From: Thalassotalea sp.
GTDB taxonomy: Bacteria; Pseudomonadota; Gammaproteobacteria; Enterobacterales; Alteromonadaceae
Assembly: GCA_029237915.1 (NCBI GenBank)
Contig: JAQWHD010000041.1
Location: 1 to 52,841, forward strand
DNA length: 52,841 nucleotides
Direction of reading: 5' to 3'
In this document: piece by piece, positions 44,110-52,841 of the stretch
Layout of the letters: every line of letters starts with the position of its first letter
Position numbering within the stretch: the stretch's first letter is position 1
The notes under the pieces: model-generated
The model's input: only the letters and a program-made list of their open reading frames with translations
Told to the model about the DNA's origin: nothing
Database searches by the model: none
Position numbers and translations under genes: made by a program

Positions 44110-44790
44110 ATGCCGGAAAGTATCCCATTAATCACCATTGATGGCCCTAGTGGTGCCGGTAAAGGCACCGTAGCCAAAATTGTTGCTGAACAATTAGGCT
44201 GGAACTTTCTCGATAGTGGCGCAATTTATCGTGTGCTTGCTGTTGCAACCTTGCATCACAATATTAGCATTGATGAAGAAGAAGCCATTATCCCGCTAGC
44301 TTCTCATTTAGATGTAGAGTTTAAAATTGTTGGCGAAGGTGAGCCAAGAGTTTTACTTGAAGGTGAAGATGTTACTGATAATATTCGCACTGAAGACGTC
44401 GGTATTATTGCTTCAAAAGTAGCTGCATTTCCTCGTGTTCGTGAAGCCTTATTACGTCGTCAACGAGCGTTTAAAGAAGCACCAGGCTTACTTGCTGACG
44501 GTCGAGATATGGGCACCGTTGTTTTTCCAGATGCACCAGTAAAAGTATTCTTAACGGCAAGTGCAGAAGAAAGAGCGCAAAGACGGATGAATCAGTTGCA
44601 ACAAAAGGGTATAGATGTTAATATCGGGCGCCTTTTGGATGACATACGTCAAAGAGATGAGCGCGATCAAAACCGCAAGGTTGCTCCGCTTGTACCTGCA
44701 CAAGGGGCATTAATCGTTGATTCTACCGAGTTAACCGTTGCCCAAGTAGTAGAAAAAATTCTATTGTTTGCTAACGAAAAGCTAACTTAA
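44110..44790 (+). CDS. cmk: Cytidylate kinase
   Basis: 226 aa, P-loop [22 protein letters not shown] (CMP-specific region) and the lid [10 protein letters not shown]. Phosphorylates CMP and dCMP. Start 44110 fixed by AGGAGA seven bases upstream; upstream in-frame extension is not needed and E. coli Cmk has 227 aa. Precedes rpsA as in E. coli. Confidence 0.96.
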   Translation: MPESIPLITIDGPSGAGKGTVAKIVAEQLGWNFLDSGAIYRVLAVATLHHNISIDEEEAIIPLASHLDVEFKIVGEGEPRVLLEGEDVTDNIRTEDVGIIASKVAAFPRVREALLRRQRAFKEAPGLLADGRDMGTVVFPDAPVKVFLTASAEERAQRRMNQLQQKGIDVNIGRLLDDIRQRDERDQNRKVAPLVPAQGALIVDSTELTVAQVVEKILLFANEKLT

Positions 44791-44917
44791 GCTTTTGATT
44801 AATAAACAAAACCTAATTTAATTTTAGGCTTACTGCACGGAAGCACGAAGCCAATTTAACTTACCCATGACACATGAAGTGGATTGGACTAATAACTGAG
44901 TTTATATACAAGTTATG
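44791..44917 (+). promoter_or_regulatory. rpsA leader (probable S1 autoregulatory region)
   Basis: 127 bases without a recognisable Shine-Dalgarno before the rpsA ATG. A short hairpin CCTAA...TTAGG (about 44811-44827) and two GGA-containing segments (CACGGAAGC near 44837 and GTGGATTGG near 44880) are present. In E. coli the rpsA initiation region also lacks a Shine-Dalgarno and uses hairpins with GGA in loops that S1 binds to repress itself; this leader fits that plan. Confidence 0.55.
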
Positions 44918-46576
44918 ATGGAAAATTTTGCACAGCTTTTTGAAGAAAGCTTAAAAGAAGTCGAAACACGCCCTGGTTCAATTATCAAAGGTACTGTTGT
45001 TGCTGTTAACAAAGACAACGTAATCGTTGATGCTGGCCTTAAGTCAGAGTCTGTTATCTCAATTGATCAATTCAAAAACGCCGCTGGCGAAGTTGAAGTA
45101 TCAGTTGGCGATCAAATTGACGTTGCTCTAGATGCAACTGATGATGGTTTCGGTGAAACTATTCTTTCTCGTGAAAAAGCGAAGCGTTTTGAAGCTTGGC
45201 AATTCCTTGAAAAAGCATACGAAGAAAAAGAAACTGTTATCGGTGTTATCAACGGTAAAGTTAAAGGCGGCTTCACAGTTGAAGTTAGCAACATTCGTGC
45301 TTTCTTACCAGGTTCTTTAGTAGATGTACGTCCAGTACGTGACACTGCTCACCTTGAAGGTAAAGATTTAGAATTCAAAGTTATTAAGCTTGATCAAAAG
45401 CGTAATAACGTAGTTGTATCTCGTCGTGCTGTTATCGAATCAGAAAGCAGTGTTGAACGTGATGAACTTCTTGAGTCTCTACAAGAAGGTCAAGAAGTTA
45501 AAGGTATCGTTAAGAACCTTACAGATTACGGTGCGTTCGTTGACCTTGGCGGTATCGATGGTTTACTACACATCACTGATATGGCTTGGAAACGCGTTAA
45601 GCACCCAAGTGAGATCGTTAACGTTGGTGATGAAATCCCAGTTAAAGTTCTTAAATTCGACCGTGAGCGTACTCGTGTATCTCTAGGTATGAAGCAGTTA
45701 GGCGAAGATCCATGGGCAGCTATTGCTAAGCGTTACCCTGAAGGTGCTAGACTTTCTGGTCGCGTAACTAACTTAACTGACTACGGTTGTTTCGTTGAAA
45801 TCCAAGAAGGCGTTGAAGGTTTAGTTCACGTTTCTGAAATGGATTGGACTAACAAAAACATTCACCCATCTAAAGTTGTTAACTTAGGTGATGAAGTTGA
45901 AGTTATGGTTCTTGAAATTGACGAAGAACGTCGTCGTATTTCTCTTGGCCTTAAACAATGTATTCCTAACCCTTGGGAAGAGTTTGCTAAAAACTTCAAC
46001 AAAGGCGACAAAGTATCAGGTAAGATCAAGTCAATCACTGACTTCGGTATCTTCATTGGTCTTGACGGCGGAATTGACGGTCTTGTTCATCTTTCTGACA
46101 TTTCTTGGAATGGCGGCGAAGAAACAGTTAGCGCATACAAAAAAGGTGATGAAATATCAGCTGTTGTATTACAAGTTGACCCAGAGCGTGAGCGCATTTC
46201 ATTAGGCGTTAAGAAAACTGAAGATGATCCGTTCAACATGTACTTAGCTGACAACAAGAAAGGTGCCGTAGTTACTGGTACTGTTATCGAAGTTGATGCT
46301 AAAGGTGCTAAAATTGAACTAGCTGAAACAGTTGAAGGTTACTTACGTGTAGCTGACATCTCTACAGAACGTGTTGAAGATGCTTCAACAGTTCTTAAAG
46401 TTGGTGAAAGCGTTGAAGCTAAGTTTGTTGGTGTTGATCGTAAGAACCGCACTATCAGCTTATCAATCAAAGCGAAAGACCAAGCAGAAGAACGTTCAGC
46501 AATGGATAACTTAAATCAAGTAGAAGATACTGGTTTAAGCGCTATGGCTGAAGCATTCAAAAACGCTAAAAACTAA
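44918..46576 (+). CDS. rpsA: 30S ribosomal protein S1
   Basis: 552 aa with six S1 (OB-fold) repeats, the third to sixth marked by the recurring [10 protein letters not shown] / [11 protein letters not shown] / [11 protein letters not shown] segments and by ERxRISLGxK repeat ends. Domains 1-2 bind the ribosome, 3-6 mRNA. Two ATG codons stand side by side (44915 and 44918); the second matches the E. coli start (FAQLFEESL after two residues). High-expression codon choice (GAA, GGT, GTT, CGT rich) is visible. Ends at a strong terminator. Confidence 0.97.
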   Translation: MENFAQLFEESLKEVETRPGSIIKGTVVAVNKDNVIVDAGLKSESVISIDQFKNAAGEVEVSVGDQIDVALDATDDGFGETILSREKAKRFEAWQFLEKAYEEKETVIGVINGKVKGGFTVEVSNIRAFLPGSLVDVRPVRDTAHLEGKDLEFKVIKLDQKRNNVVVSRRAVIESESSVERDELLESLQEGQEVKGIVKNLTDYGAFVDLGGIDGLLHITDMAWKRVKHPSEIVNVGDEIPVKVLKFDRERTRVSLGMKQLGEDPWAAIAKRYPEGARLSGRVTNLTDYGCFVEIQEGVEGLVHVSEMDWTNKNIHPSKVVNLGDEVEVMVLEIDEERRRISLGLKQCIPNPWEEFAKNFNKGDKVSGKIKSITDFGIFIGLDGGIDGLVHLSDISWNGGEETVSAYKKGDEISAVVLQVDPERERISLGVKKTEDDPFNMYLADNKKGAVVTGTVIEVDAKGAKIELAETVEGYLRVADISTERVEDASTVLKVGESVEAKFVGVDRKNRTISLSIKAKDQAEERSAMDNLNQVEDTGLSAMAEAFKNAKN

Positions 46577-46630
46577 GAAATACTTAACTATTATGTAGTT
46601 AAATTGTAATTTTTTACGTTTTATATTAAA

Positions 46631-46655
46631 AGCCGCTAACACTAGCGGCTTTTTT
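46631..46655 (+). terminator. rpsA intrinsic terminator
   Basis: Perfect 8-bp GC-rich stem AGCCGCTA/TAGCGGCT (46631-46638, 46643-46650) with an ACAC loop and T5, about 55 bases after the stop. Confidence 0.92.
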
Positions 46656-46805
46656 GTGCTTAAATTATAGTAATACCTAAATCATTGAAACAATGCCAAT
46701 AGTATTAATGAGTTGCGAACTGTAAAAGCCTTATAAAAGTTCGCGCATTTCTAGTTAATATCAGTGAAGCATAATTAAATAAAGCAAGTTAATAGCGGAG
46801 TCCAC

Positions 46806-47093
46806 ATGACTAAATCAGAATTGATTGAAAAATTAATTGATAAGCTCGATCATTTATCAGCTAAAGATGTAGAATTGGCAATAAAAGAAATTTTAGAAAT
46901 GATGTCTAGCACCTTAGAGCAAGGTGAGCGCATTGAAATTAGAGGCTTTGGTAGCTTCTCATTACATTACCGTGCGCCACGTGTAGGTCGTAACCCTAAA
47001 ACAGGTGAATCGGTTGAGTTAACTGGTAAATATGTTCCTCATTTTAAGCCTGGTAAAGAGTTGCGCGAAAGAGTTAATCTTTCAATCGCTTAA
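46806..47093 (+). CDS. ihfB: Integration host factor, beta subunit
   Basis: 95-aa HU/IHF-family DNA-bending protein. [14 protein letters not shown] helices, [27 protein letters not shown] with the intercalating Pro arm, and [12 protein letters not shown]. Identical layout and length to E. coli IhfB (94 aa). GGAG lies six bases before the ATG. Sits between rpsA and lapA as in E. coli. Confidence 0.96.
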   Translation: MTKSELIEKLIDKLDHLSAKDVELAIKEILEMMSSTLEQGERIEIRGFGSFSLHYRAPRVGRNPKTGESVELTGKYVPHFKPGKELRERVNLSIA

Positions 47094-47100
47094 CCCCGCT

Positions 47101-47158
47101 TGCAGATCAAGGGGTCAGAGTTGTTGAACTTTCAATGACTCTGACCCCTTGATTGCAG
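47101..47158. repeat. REP/MITE-like palindrome after ihfB
   Basis: A perfect 16-bp stem (47106-47121 with 47138-47153, core ATCAAGGGGTCAGAGT). It continues through two G-T pairs into a 5-bp inner stem (47124-47128 with 47131-47135). It is flanked by direct TGCAG repeats (47101-47105 and 47154-47158) that look like a 5-bp target duplication. Related to the palindrome at 18007-18065 (shared ATCAAG.GGGTCAGA ends and TTGAACTTT centre). Confidence 0.8.
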
Positions 47159-47184
47159 TAACCTAATATAATCGAGTCTGTAAT

Positions 47185-47445
47185 TTGAAATTATATTTAT
47201 CCATCGTTGTTTTATTCATTTTTCTCGCCATCGCTTTCGTATTTGGCACTCAAAATGAGCAGATAATAGAATTAAACTATATCATTGCAAGAAGTGAATT
47301 ACCGATAGCACAAGCGGTAAGTATTTTTACTTTCATTGGCTTTGTCATTGGTGTCCTAACCATGACTTTAGTTATGCTTACTCGAAAAATTAAACGTAGT
47401 AAATCGAGTGAACCTGCCAAAAACACTACTTCAATAAAGAACTAA
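47185..47445 (+). CDS. lapA: LPS assembly protein LapA
   Basis: 86-aa inner-membrane protein (DUF1049/LapA): two helices (about 3-20 and 40-65) and a basic tail. Start is TTG at 47185; no ATG fits and the predicted N-terminus (Lys-Leu-Tyr-Leu-Ser) matches the family. Works with LapB to control LpxC turnover. lapB begins 9 bases after the stop. Confidence 0.88.
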   Translation: MKLYLSIVVLFIFLAIAFVFGTQNEQIIELNYIIARSELPIAQAVSIFTFIGFVIGVLTMTLVMLTRKIKRSKSSEPAKNTTSIKN

Positions 47446-47454
47446 GCAAAAATT

Positions 47455-48624
47455 ATGTTTGAATTGCTGTTTTTATTACTTCCTGTCGCCGTTGGTTACG
47501 GATGGTTTATGGGGCGTAATAGCGTTAAACAAAAAAAACAACATGCTAAAGATTCCCTTTCGGTTAAATATTCCACTGGCTTAAACTATTTGTTATCTAA
47601 TCAACAAGATAAGGCGATGGATTATCTATTAGAAGCACTCGAAGTTGAAGATGATACTGTTGAAGCTCATTTCGCTATGGCTAATCTTTTTAGACGCCGA
47701 GGTGAGCTTGATAGGGCGTTAAAGGTACATGAATACCTTGTTCGTCAGCCAATGCTTTCTGATAAAGAAAAGCAACAGGCGGTATTTGAGTTAGGCCGTG
47801 ATTTTTATAGTGCCGGTTTATATGACCGTGCTGAAAAAATGTTTGCCAAGCTACTGAAGTCGACCATGTATGGTAATAAATCTTTAACCTATTTATTGCA
47901 TATATACCAATCCACCAAAGATTGGGACCAAGGTGTGGCTTTAGAAAAGTCAGTGGTTAAAAGTAAAGATAAAAAATTACGCCATGTATTGGCAAACTTT
48001 TATTGTGAATTAGCGAGTATTGCTATCGCCAAAGATGAATACATAAAAGAGTTGGAATTATTGCAAAAAGCGTTAGAGCTAGATCCCAAATCAAGTCGTG
48101 CAAATTTGCTTATGGCGCAAGTTTTCGAAAATACTGAACAATTTAATAACGCTTGTCGTTGCTATAAAGAAATATTTTTACAAGATCAGGAGTTTTTTCC
48201 TGATGTTATTGATAAAATGCAAAACTGTTACCAACGTAGCGATCACAGTGACGAATACTATCCATTTATTAAACAAGTTTATGATAAATCGGGAAGTACA
48301 TCGGCTCTGATAAAATACCTAGATTTTGTTATTGATACACAATCTAAAAAGAAAGCAGAAGAGTATTTACTCTCTGCATTAAATCGTCGACCAACAATAA
48401 GAGGCTTTAAGCATTTTATCAAAATGCAGCTTAACGAGCAGGGCACAGATGCTAGCTCGCAAAGCCTTGATGTAATAAAAGAATTGGTTGCCGCTTATTT
48501 AAATATAAAACCGCGCTATAGTTGCCGTAACTGTGGTTTTAATAGTACGGTGCACTATTGGTCTTGCCCCTCTTGTCATGATTGGGAACAGTTGAAGCCA
48601 GTACGTGGCCTTGAAGGAGAGTAA
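47455..48624 (+). CDS. lapB: LPS assembly protein LapB (YciM)
   Basis: 389 aa, as E. coli LapB. N-terminal membrane anchor (residues 1-20), about nine TPR-type helix-turn-helix repeats (about 40-330) and a C-terminal rubredoxin-like zinc/iron domain with CRNCG...CPSCHDW. Recruits FtsH to degrade LpxC when LPS is excessive. Its stop is 5 bases from the pyrF start, giving the lapA-lapB-pyrF operon. Confidence 0.95.
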   Translation: MFELLFLLLPVAVGYGWFMGRNSVKQKKQHAKDSLSVKYSTGLNYLLSNQQDKAMDYLLEALEVEDDTVEAHFAMANLFRRRGELDRALKVHEYLVRQPMLSDKEKQQAVFELGRDFYSAGLYDRAEKMFAKLLKSTMYGNKSLTYLLHIYQSTKDWDQGVALEKSVVKSKDKKLRHVLANFYCELASIAIAKDEYIKELELLQKALELDPKSSRANLLMAQVFENTEQFNNACRCYKEIFLQDQEFFPDVIDKMQNCYQRSDHSDEYYPFIKQVYDKSGSTSALIKYLDFVIDTQSKKKAEEYLLSALNRRPTIRGFKHFIKMQLNEQGTDASSQSLDVIKELVAAYLNIKPRYSCRNCGFNSTVHYWSCPSCHDWEQLKPVRGLEGE

Positions 48625-48629
48625 ATTTT

Positions 48630-49328
48630 ATGGCTGATGCCAAAGTAGTAGTTGCCCTCGATTTTGCTAAGCAAACCGATGCATTTTCGTTTATAGATAA
48701 AATTCAACCACAAGATTGTAAGTTAAAAGTTGGCAAGGAAATGTTTACCCATTTCGGCCCTGAGTTTGTGTCAAATTTAGTTAACCGTGGCTTTGATGTA
48801 TTTCTTGATCTCAAATTTCATGATATTCCTAACACAGTAGCAAAAGCAGTTTCTGCAGCTGCTGATCTTGGTGTGTGGATGGTCAATGTGCATGCCAGCG
48901 GTGGCTCAAAAATGATGAGCCAAGCCAAACTTGCTTTAGATAGCTATGGCAAAGATGCACCATTACTTATTGCTGTGACAGTGTTAACCAGCATGAGCCA
49001 AGAAGATTTACTTGAATTAGGTATTAATGCGACGCCTGAACAGCAAGTAATGAACTTAGCTAGGCTTACCCAACAATCGGGTTTAGATGGCGTAGTTTGT
49101 TCAGCTCAAGAAGCCGCAATGCTAAAGTCCGCTTTGGGACAAGACTTTAAATTAGTAACGCCTGGTATACGTCCTGTAGGTGCATCTGTTGATGATCAAA
49201 AGCGTATTATGACTCCGCCGCAGGCTATTGATTTAGGCGTTGATTATCTAGTTATAGGTCGTCCAATCACTAAATCAGACAATCCTCACCAAGTATTACA
49301 AGACATCAATAGATCTATTATCGTTTAA
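48630..49328 (+). CDS. pyrF: Orotidine 5'-phosphate decarboxylase
   Basis: 232-aa class I OMP decarboxylase. Catalytic [11 protein letters not shown] (Lys-Asp-x-Lys-His-Asp array), GIRP phosphate site and VIGRPITK. Final step of UMP synthesis. Follows lapB by 5 bases and ends at a strong terminator. Confidence 0.96.
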   Translation: MADAKVVVALDFAKQTDAFSFIDKIQPQDCKLKVGKEMFTHFGPEFVSNLVNRGFDVFLDLKFHDIPNTVAKAVSAAADLGVWMVNVHASGGSKMMSQAKLALDSYGKDAPLLIAVTVLTSMSQEDLLELGINATPEQQVMNLARLTQQSGLDGVVCSAQEAAMLKSALGQDFKLVTPGIRPVGASVDDQKRIMTPPQAIDLGVDYLVIGRPITKSDNPHQVLQDINRSIIV

Positions 49329-49358
49329 TCGTTAAAAGCCTATTAGTTACACCGTAAT

Positions 49359-49395
49359 AAAACCCGTTTAATGAAAGTTAAACGGGTTTTTATTT
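49359..49395 (+). terminator. Terminator of lapA-lapB-pyrF
   Basis: Perfect 13-bp stem (49359-49371 with 49378-49390, core AAACCCGTTTAA), 6-base loop, then TTTATTTAT. Confidence 0.9.
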
Positions 49396-49619
49396 ATCTA
49401 AAATATAGAAGCAAAGAGTCGGACTTTGACAAATAGGAATGCTGTTCTAGTATTATACTTATATCAAGTTCATTAATTTACTGTTCACTTTTAATAATTA
49501 AAAAGTAGAACACTTAATTAGTGAAATTGGTATTAACCACATGGGGTGGTTATATCAATTCAATTAATAATATATCGTTAATTATTTGGATTGGAATTTA
49601 ATATTAAAAGGAATTACTT

Positions 49620-49925
49620 ATGAAATCTATTCACACATCTCTCTTACTACTCACTTTATTTGCAGCGCCTATTCTGACTACTACAAGTGTTAATGCCAAA
49701 GAAGAAAGCACAATTACAGCCAGCGTCAGCCAAAATAAAGTTAACGTTAATAAAGCCGGAGTAGAGCAGCTTAGTAGCCTAAAAGGCTTAGGTGTTAAAA
49801 AGGCTGAAGCTATCGTCCAGTATAGAGATATCTATGGTCCATTTAAAAGTATTGCGGATTTGCAGAATGTTAAAGGTATAGGTGTTAAGTTTATTGAAAA
49901 AAACTCGGCTTACTTAGTGTTATAA
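49620..49925 (+). CDS. ComEA-like helix-hairpin-helix protein
   Basis: 101 aa: signal peptide of about 26 residues, low-complexity linker, then two helix-hairpin-helix motifs (KVNVNKAGVEQLSSLKGLG and DLQNVKGIGVKF). Periplasmic DNA-binding protein of the ComEA type, which ratchets incoming DNA during natural transformation. The rest of a competence system is not in the window, and many marine bacteria have such short single genes, so the role is by analogy. AAAAGGAA before the ATG; own terminator follows. Confidence 0.88.
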   Translation: MKSIHTSLLLLTLFAAPILTTTSVNAKEESTITASVSQNKVNVNKAGVEQLSSLKGLGVKKAEAIVQYRDIYGPFKSIADLQNVKGIGVKFIEKNSAYLVL

Positions 49926-49946
49926 AACACCTTTAATAGCACATAA

Positions 49947-49974
49947 AAAAAGCCAGTCAATTGACTGGCTTTTT
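49947..49974. terminator. Bidirectional terminator between comEA-like gene and rne
   Basis: A perfect 28-base palindrome AAAAAGCCAGTCAA/TTGACTGGCTTTTT with no spacer (effective 4-6 base loop), giving a T-run on both strands. Terminates the converging rne and comEA-like genes. Confidence 0.92.
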
Positions 49975-50028
49975 GTTTGCTATAGGGTCTTAAATAAGAC
50001 CCTGCTTAAGAGTTATACCAATATGGTA

Positions 50029-52542
50029 TTAAGCACCTGGTTTAGTTGGTCCAGCTGAGCTCTTATTTCTTGCAAATGCAGTTGTTGCAGACTTCTCTGA
50101 ACGTACAACTTGTGCTCTTTCTTCATTAGATAGGGCCGCAGTTGGTAATGACTCGTTCGAAGCCGTTGCCGCTTTAGGTTTGGTCATTGCAGCTTGAGCT
50201 CTACCTTTCATTGGCGCCGCTTTTACTTTAGCGACTGCTTTAGGCTTAGAAACCTTAGCTTTTGCTTTCGGTTTTGCTTTAACTTCAGCTACAACTTCAG
50301 GTTCAGCTTTAACTTCAGCTTTAACTTCAGCTACAACTTCTGGTTCGGCTTTAACTTCAGCTACAACTTCCGGTTCAGCTTTAACTTCAGCTACAACTTC
50401 AGGCTCAGCTTTAACTTCAGCTACAACTTCTGGCTCAGCTTTAACTTCAGCTTTAACTTCAGCTGCAACTTCTGGTTCAGCTTTAGCTTCAGCTACAACT
50501 TCAGGTTCAGCTACAACTTCAGGTTCAGCTTTAACTTCAGGTTCAGCCTTAACTGGTTCTGGTAAATCTAAACTAGTTTGTACTTCAACCACTTCTTCAG
50601 AGCTACTTGGGTATCTAGTAACTACAGGATCTTCAGTCTTAGCTACTTCATTAGCAACGTCATTTTGAGTTTCAACAGTATCTTGTTGATCTTTTCTACG
50701 ACGTTGGCCATGAGAGCGTAAATGACGTGGTGAACGACGATTTCTAGGGCGCTGTTCATTGTTGTCAGTTGTTGTTTCAGTATTTGTAGTTACGGCTTCA
50801 TTTTGCTTAACAGCTTGTGCATCATCAGCAGCTCTTTCTGCAGCTCTTTCTGCATGATCAGGAGCCGAGTTGTTTTGCACCTTGTTGTCGTTACCGCGAA
50901 CTTTTTTACGAGTATTACGGCGTTGACGACGCTCTGCAACTTTCTCTTCTTTAGGCGTATCCGAAGCATTTGCTTTAGGCGCTTGTTTCTTCGGTTGTTG
51001 TTTCTTCGGTTGTGCTGGTTTACCAGCTACCTTAGTGTCAGTTACCTTAGTGCTCTTATCATCTTTAGCCGCTTGGTTGCGGTTTTGATTGCGATCATTT
51101 GGCTTGTCACCATTGCGCTCTTGACCTTTACCACGACGTTGTTGATTACGAGGTTTACGGTTACGTTGATTTCGTCTGTCTTGATTATTGCGGTTATTGC
51201 TTGGCTTAGGTTCTACCGGAGCAGGTTTTTCTTCTGTCGTGAATAAAGACTTAAAGAAAGCAACAACACCAGCAATGAAACCAGCTGATTCTTTTTTGCT
51301 AGCAACAGGTGCCACTTTAGCTGCTGCAACTGGTGCCGCTTTTTCAGGAGCTGGTTTAGGTGAAGACATACCTTGTAAAACAGGCTCGTCACGTTTAATC
51401 GCTTCTTTTTGGAATTTAGGCATTACCGCTTCTTCTTGCGCAGTAGTGGTTAATTCCATTTCATAGCTTGCCGTAGCAATAGATTCATCATCACGAACAC
51501 GAATTACTTCGTATTGCGGTGTATCCATATCGCGGTTAGCTAATATTAATACTTTTACATCATGGCTTTTTTCAATATGGCCAACAGCATTACGTTTTTC
51601 ATTAAGCAAGTAGGTTGCCACAGGTACAGGTACTTGAGCGTGAACTTGATTAGTTTTGTCTTTAATTGCTTCTTCTTCCATCAATCGTAAAATTGAAAGA
51701 GCCAGAGATTCAACACCACGTACATGGCCAGTACCGCTACAGCGAGGACATACACTTTGACTTGTCTCACCAATTGAAGGGCGTAGACGTTGACGAGACA
51801 TTTCTAATAAACCAAAGCGCGAAATACGACCTAGTTGGATACGAGCTCTATCTGGACGAACAGCATCACGCATACGGTTTTCAACTTCACGTTGATGACG
51901 AACTGGGGTCATATCAATGAAATCGATAACCACTAAACCACCTAAATCGCGAAGACGTAATTGACGAGCAATTTCTTCTGCCGCTTCTAAGTTAGTATTA
52001 AATGCGGTTTCTTCAATATCGCTACCTTTTGTTGCACGGGCAGAGTTAATGTCAATAGAAGTTAATGCTTCTGTTGGGTCAATTACAATTGAACCACCAG
52101 ACGGTAAACGAACTTCACGTTGGAAAGCCGATTCAATTTGCGATTCAATTTGGTAATGCGTAAATAAAGGCACTTCGCCTTTATATAATTTAACTTTATT
52201 AATAAAGTCAGGACGTACTAATGCAATGTGTTGTTTAACACTGTCGAAAATTTTCGGACGATCAATAACAATCTCACCAATGTCACGACGTAAATAATCG
52301 CGAATAGCACGTAAGATAACGTTACTTTCTTGATGGATTAAAAATGGCGCAGGGCGGGATTCTGCAGCTTCTGAAATTGCAGCATAATGTTGCAATAGAA
52401 CATTTAAGTCCCACTCTAATTCTTCATAAGCTTTACCAACACCAGCGGTACGAACAATTAAGCCCATTCCTTTAGGGAGTTCTAAACGATTAAGCGCTTC
52501 TTTAAGCTCAGTACGTTCATCCCCTTCAATACGACGTGAAAT
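50029..52542 (-). CDS. rne: Ribonuclease E, 5'-truncated at chimeric junction
   Basis: Main mRNA-decay and rRNA-processing endonuclease, minus strand, about 837 codons retained. Recognisable from [14 protein letters not shown] (E. coli residue about 139) onward: 5' sensor VRTAGVG, RNase H-like part, DNase I-like catalytic part with Mg ligands in SIDINSARA and VVIDFIDM, Zn-link CPRCSG, small domain, then the non-catalytic scaffold with [12 protein letters not shown]-type Arg-rich RNA-binding patches and a repetitive tail. About the first 138 residues, including the S1 domain, are missing. The frame runs on to an ATG at 52620, but those codons are antisense to the plus-strand rne fragment. Junction lies within 52532-52542. 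Confidence 0.9.
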   Translation of the reverse strand: MSRRIEGDERTELKEALNRLELPKGMGLIVRTAGVGKAYEELEWDLNVLLQHYAAISEAAESRPAPFLIHQESNVILRAIRDYLRRDIGEIVIDRPKIFDSVKQHIALVRPDFINKVKLYKGEVPLFTHYQIESQIESAFQREVRLPSGGSIVIDPTEALTSIDINSARATKGSDIEETAFNTNLEAAEEIARQLRLRDLGGLVVIDFIDMTPVRHQREVENRMRDAVRPDRARIQLGRISRFGLLEMSRQRLRPSIGETSQSVCPRCSGTGHVRGVESLALSILRLMEEEAIKDKTNQVHAQVPVPVATYLLNEKRNAVGHIEKSHDVKVLILANRDMDTPQYEVIRVRDDESIATASYEMELTTTAQEEAVMPKFQKEAIKRDEPVLQGMSSPKPAPEKAAPVAAAKVAPVASKKESAGFIAGVVAFFKSLFTTEEKPAPVEPKPSNNRNNQDRRNQRNRKPRNQQRRGKGQERNGDKPNDRNQNRNQAAKDDKSTKVTDTKVAGKPAQPKKQQPKKQAPKANASDTPKEEKVAERRQRRNTRKKVRGNDNKVQNNSAPDHAERAAERAADDAQAVKQNEAVTTNTETTTDNNEQRPRNRRSPRHLRSHGQRRRKDQQDTVETQNDVANEVAKTEDPVVTRYPSSSEEVVEVQTSLDLPEPVKAEPEVKAEPEVVAEPEVVAEAKAEPEVAAEVKAEVKAEPEVVAEVKAEPEVVAEVKAEPEVVAEVKAEPEVVAEVKAEVKAEPEVVAEVKAKPKAKAKVSKPKAVAKVKAAPMKGRAQAAMTKPKAATASNESLPTAALSNEERAQVVRSEKSATTAFARNKSSAGPTKPGA
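50275..50555 (-). repeat. Tandem repeat in RNase E tail
   Basis: About nine imperfect 30-bp units, some shortened to 15-18 bp, encoding [10 protein letters not shown]. Lies in the disordered C-terminal scaffold. A length-variable coding minisatellite; likely to vary between strains by slippage. Confidence 0.9.
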
Positions 52543-52841
52543 TGGTGAGATTTTAATTGATAAACCACGTGTTTTTGAAGAAGCTAAAGCGCACATTGAG
52601 CGTTTTCGTCCTGATTTCATGAGCCGCGTTAAGCTTTACCAAGGCGATACACCGTTATTTACGCACTACCAAATTGAAAGCCAAATTGAGTCTGCGTTTC
52701 AACGTGAAGTTCGTCTTCCTTCTGGTGGTTCAATTGTTATTGACCCAACAGAAGCGCTTACGTCTATCGATATCAACTCGTCTAAAGCAACAAAAGGCGG
52801 CGATATTGAAGAAACAGCGCTTAACACCAACCTAGAAGCGG
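52541..52841 (+). CDS. rne: Second RNase E fragment, plus strand, both ends cut
   Basis: An open plus-strand frame to the window end encodes the RNase E segment from IGEILIDKP through [28 protein letters not shown] to [10 protein letters not shown]. It aligns without gaps to the minus-strand gene at 51981-52281 (each plus position p pairs with 104822 - p), so the two form a 301-bp imperfect inverted repeat. By my count about 21 of 100 residues differ, so it is an orthologue from another strain or species, or a diverged paralogue, rather than a simple copy. It is RNase E, not RNase G ([14 protein letters not shown]). No start codon; 3' end is cut by the window. Confidence 0.85.
   Translation, partial: MGEILIDKPRVFEEAKAHIERFRPDFMSRVKLYQGDTPLFTHYQIESQIESAFQREVRLPSGGSIVIDPTEALTSIDINSSKATKGGDIEETALNTNLEA

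Noticed and set aside
50275-50555. CRISPR-like array of regular repeats
   Set aside because: The repeats are contiguous, have no unique spacers and keep the RNase E reading frame; they are a coding minisatellite.
50194-50565. Plus-strand Phe/Ser/Asn-rich open frame
   Set aside because: It is the antisense shadow of the RNase E tail repeat, with no ribosome binding site and a low-complexity product.
52543-52620. N-terminal extension of the minus-strand rne frame to an ATG at 52620
   Set aside because: These codons are antisense to the plus-strand RNase E fragment and share nothing with RNase E N-termini; the ATG is an accident of the junction.

Overview
The window reads as one ~53 kb stretch of a low-GC, gene-dense marine gammaproteobacterium, most likely Alteromonadales and probably Colwelliaceae (Colwellia/Thalassotalea type). 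This rests on the close match of NrdA, NrdB, AroA, GyrA, YciB, YciI and YbbA to Enterobacteria/Alteromonadales proteins, on the TIGR02922 small protein, and on the AT-rich codon use. I see no tRNA, rRNA, CRISPR array, prophage or transposase. Both ends look damaged. The first gene (a GFA-fold protein) has no usable start codon. At about 52.54 kb the sequence passes, through an ~11-bp microhomology, from the minus-strand RNase E gene into a diverged plus-strand RNase E fragment. That is the mark of a chimeric contig end.

Layout. 0-7.8 kb: GFA-fold gene, a 55-aa protein, a hybrid histidine kinase, tesA divergent from ybbA-ybbP with overlapping start codons, and yfcH. 8-13.1 kb: AI-2E-type transporter, secreted polysaccharide deacetylase, small membrane protein, yciI, yciB, a sulfotransferase-like protein and an M24 peptidase. 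13.2-18 kb: a QseB/QseC-like two-component system leading an operon with a cupredoxin-like protein, an FTR1-fold permease whose two REGLE motifs are degenerate, an outer-membrane barrel and a cytochrome b. 18.8-22.8 kb: a four-gene operon of a thermostable-hemolysin-family protein, an AMP-dependent acyl ligase, a TauD-like oxygenase and an SDR, which looks like a small uncharacterised biosynthetic pathway. 24.5-26.5 kb: TlpA-like thioredoxin, DUF4266 and DUF3570. 26.6-32.1 kb: RND pump, ArsR-type repressor and divergent DUF2892-rhodanese genes. 32.2-36 kb: nrdA-nrdB-yfaE. 36.5-38.2 kb: ubiG with an HAD phosphatase and TIGR02922. 38.7-49.3 kb: conserved core gyrA, serC, aroA, cmk, rpsA, ihfB, lapA, lapB, pyrF. 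49.6 kb to the end: a ComEA-like protein and rne.

Regulatory signals tie parts together. A direct repeat CTTAAG-N5-(C/G)TTAAG, the form recognised by QseB/PmrA-type response regulators, occurs upstream of the two-component/FTR1-like operon, the hemolysin-family operon and the TlpA-DUF4266-DUF3570 operon, suggesting a local regulon. Two related long palindromes (GGGTCAGA...TCTGACCC) sit directly after two genes and belong to one dispersed REP/MITE-like family. Several clear intrinsic terminators and an unusual 22-bp inverted repeat between gyrA and serC complete the picture.
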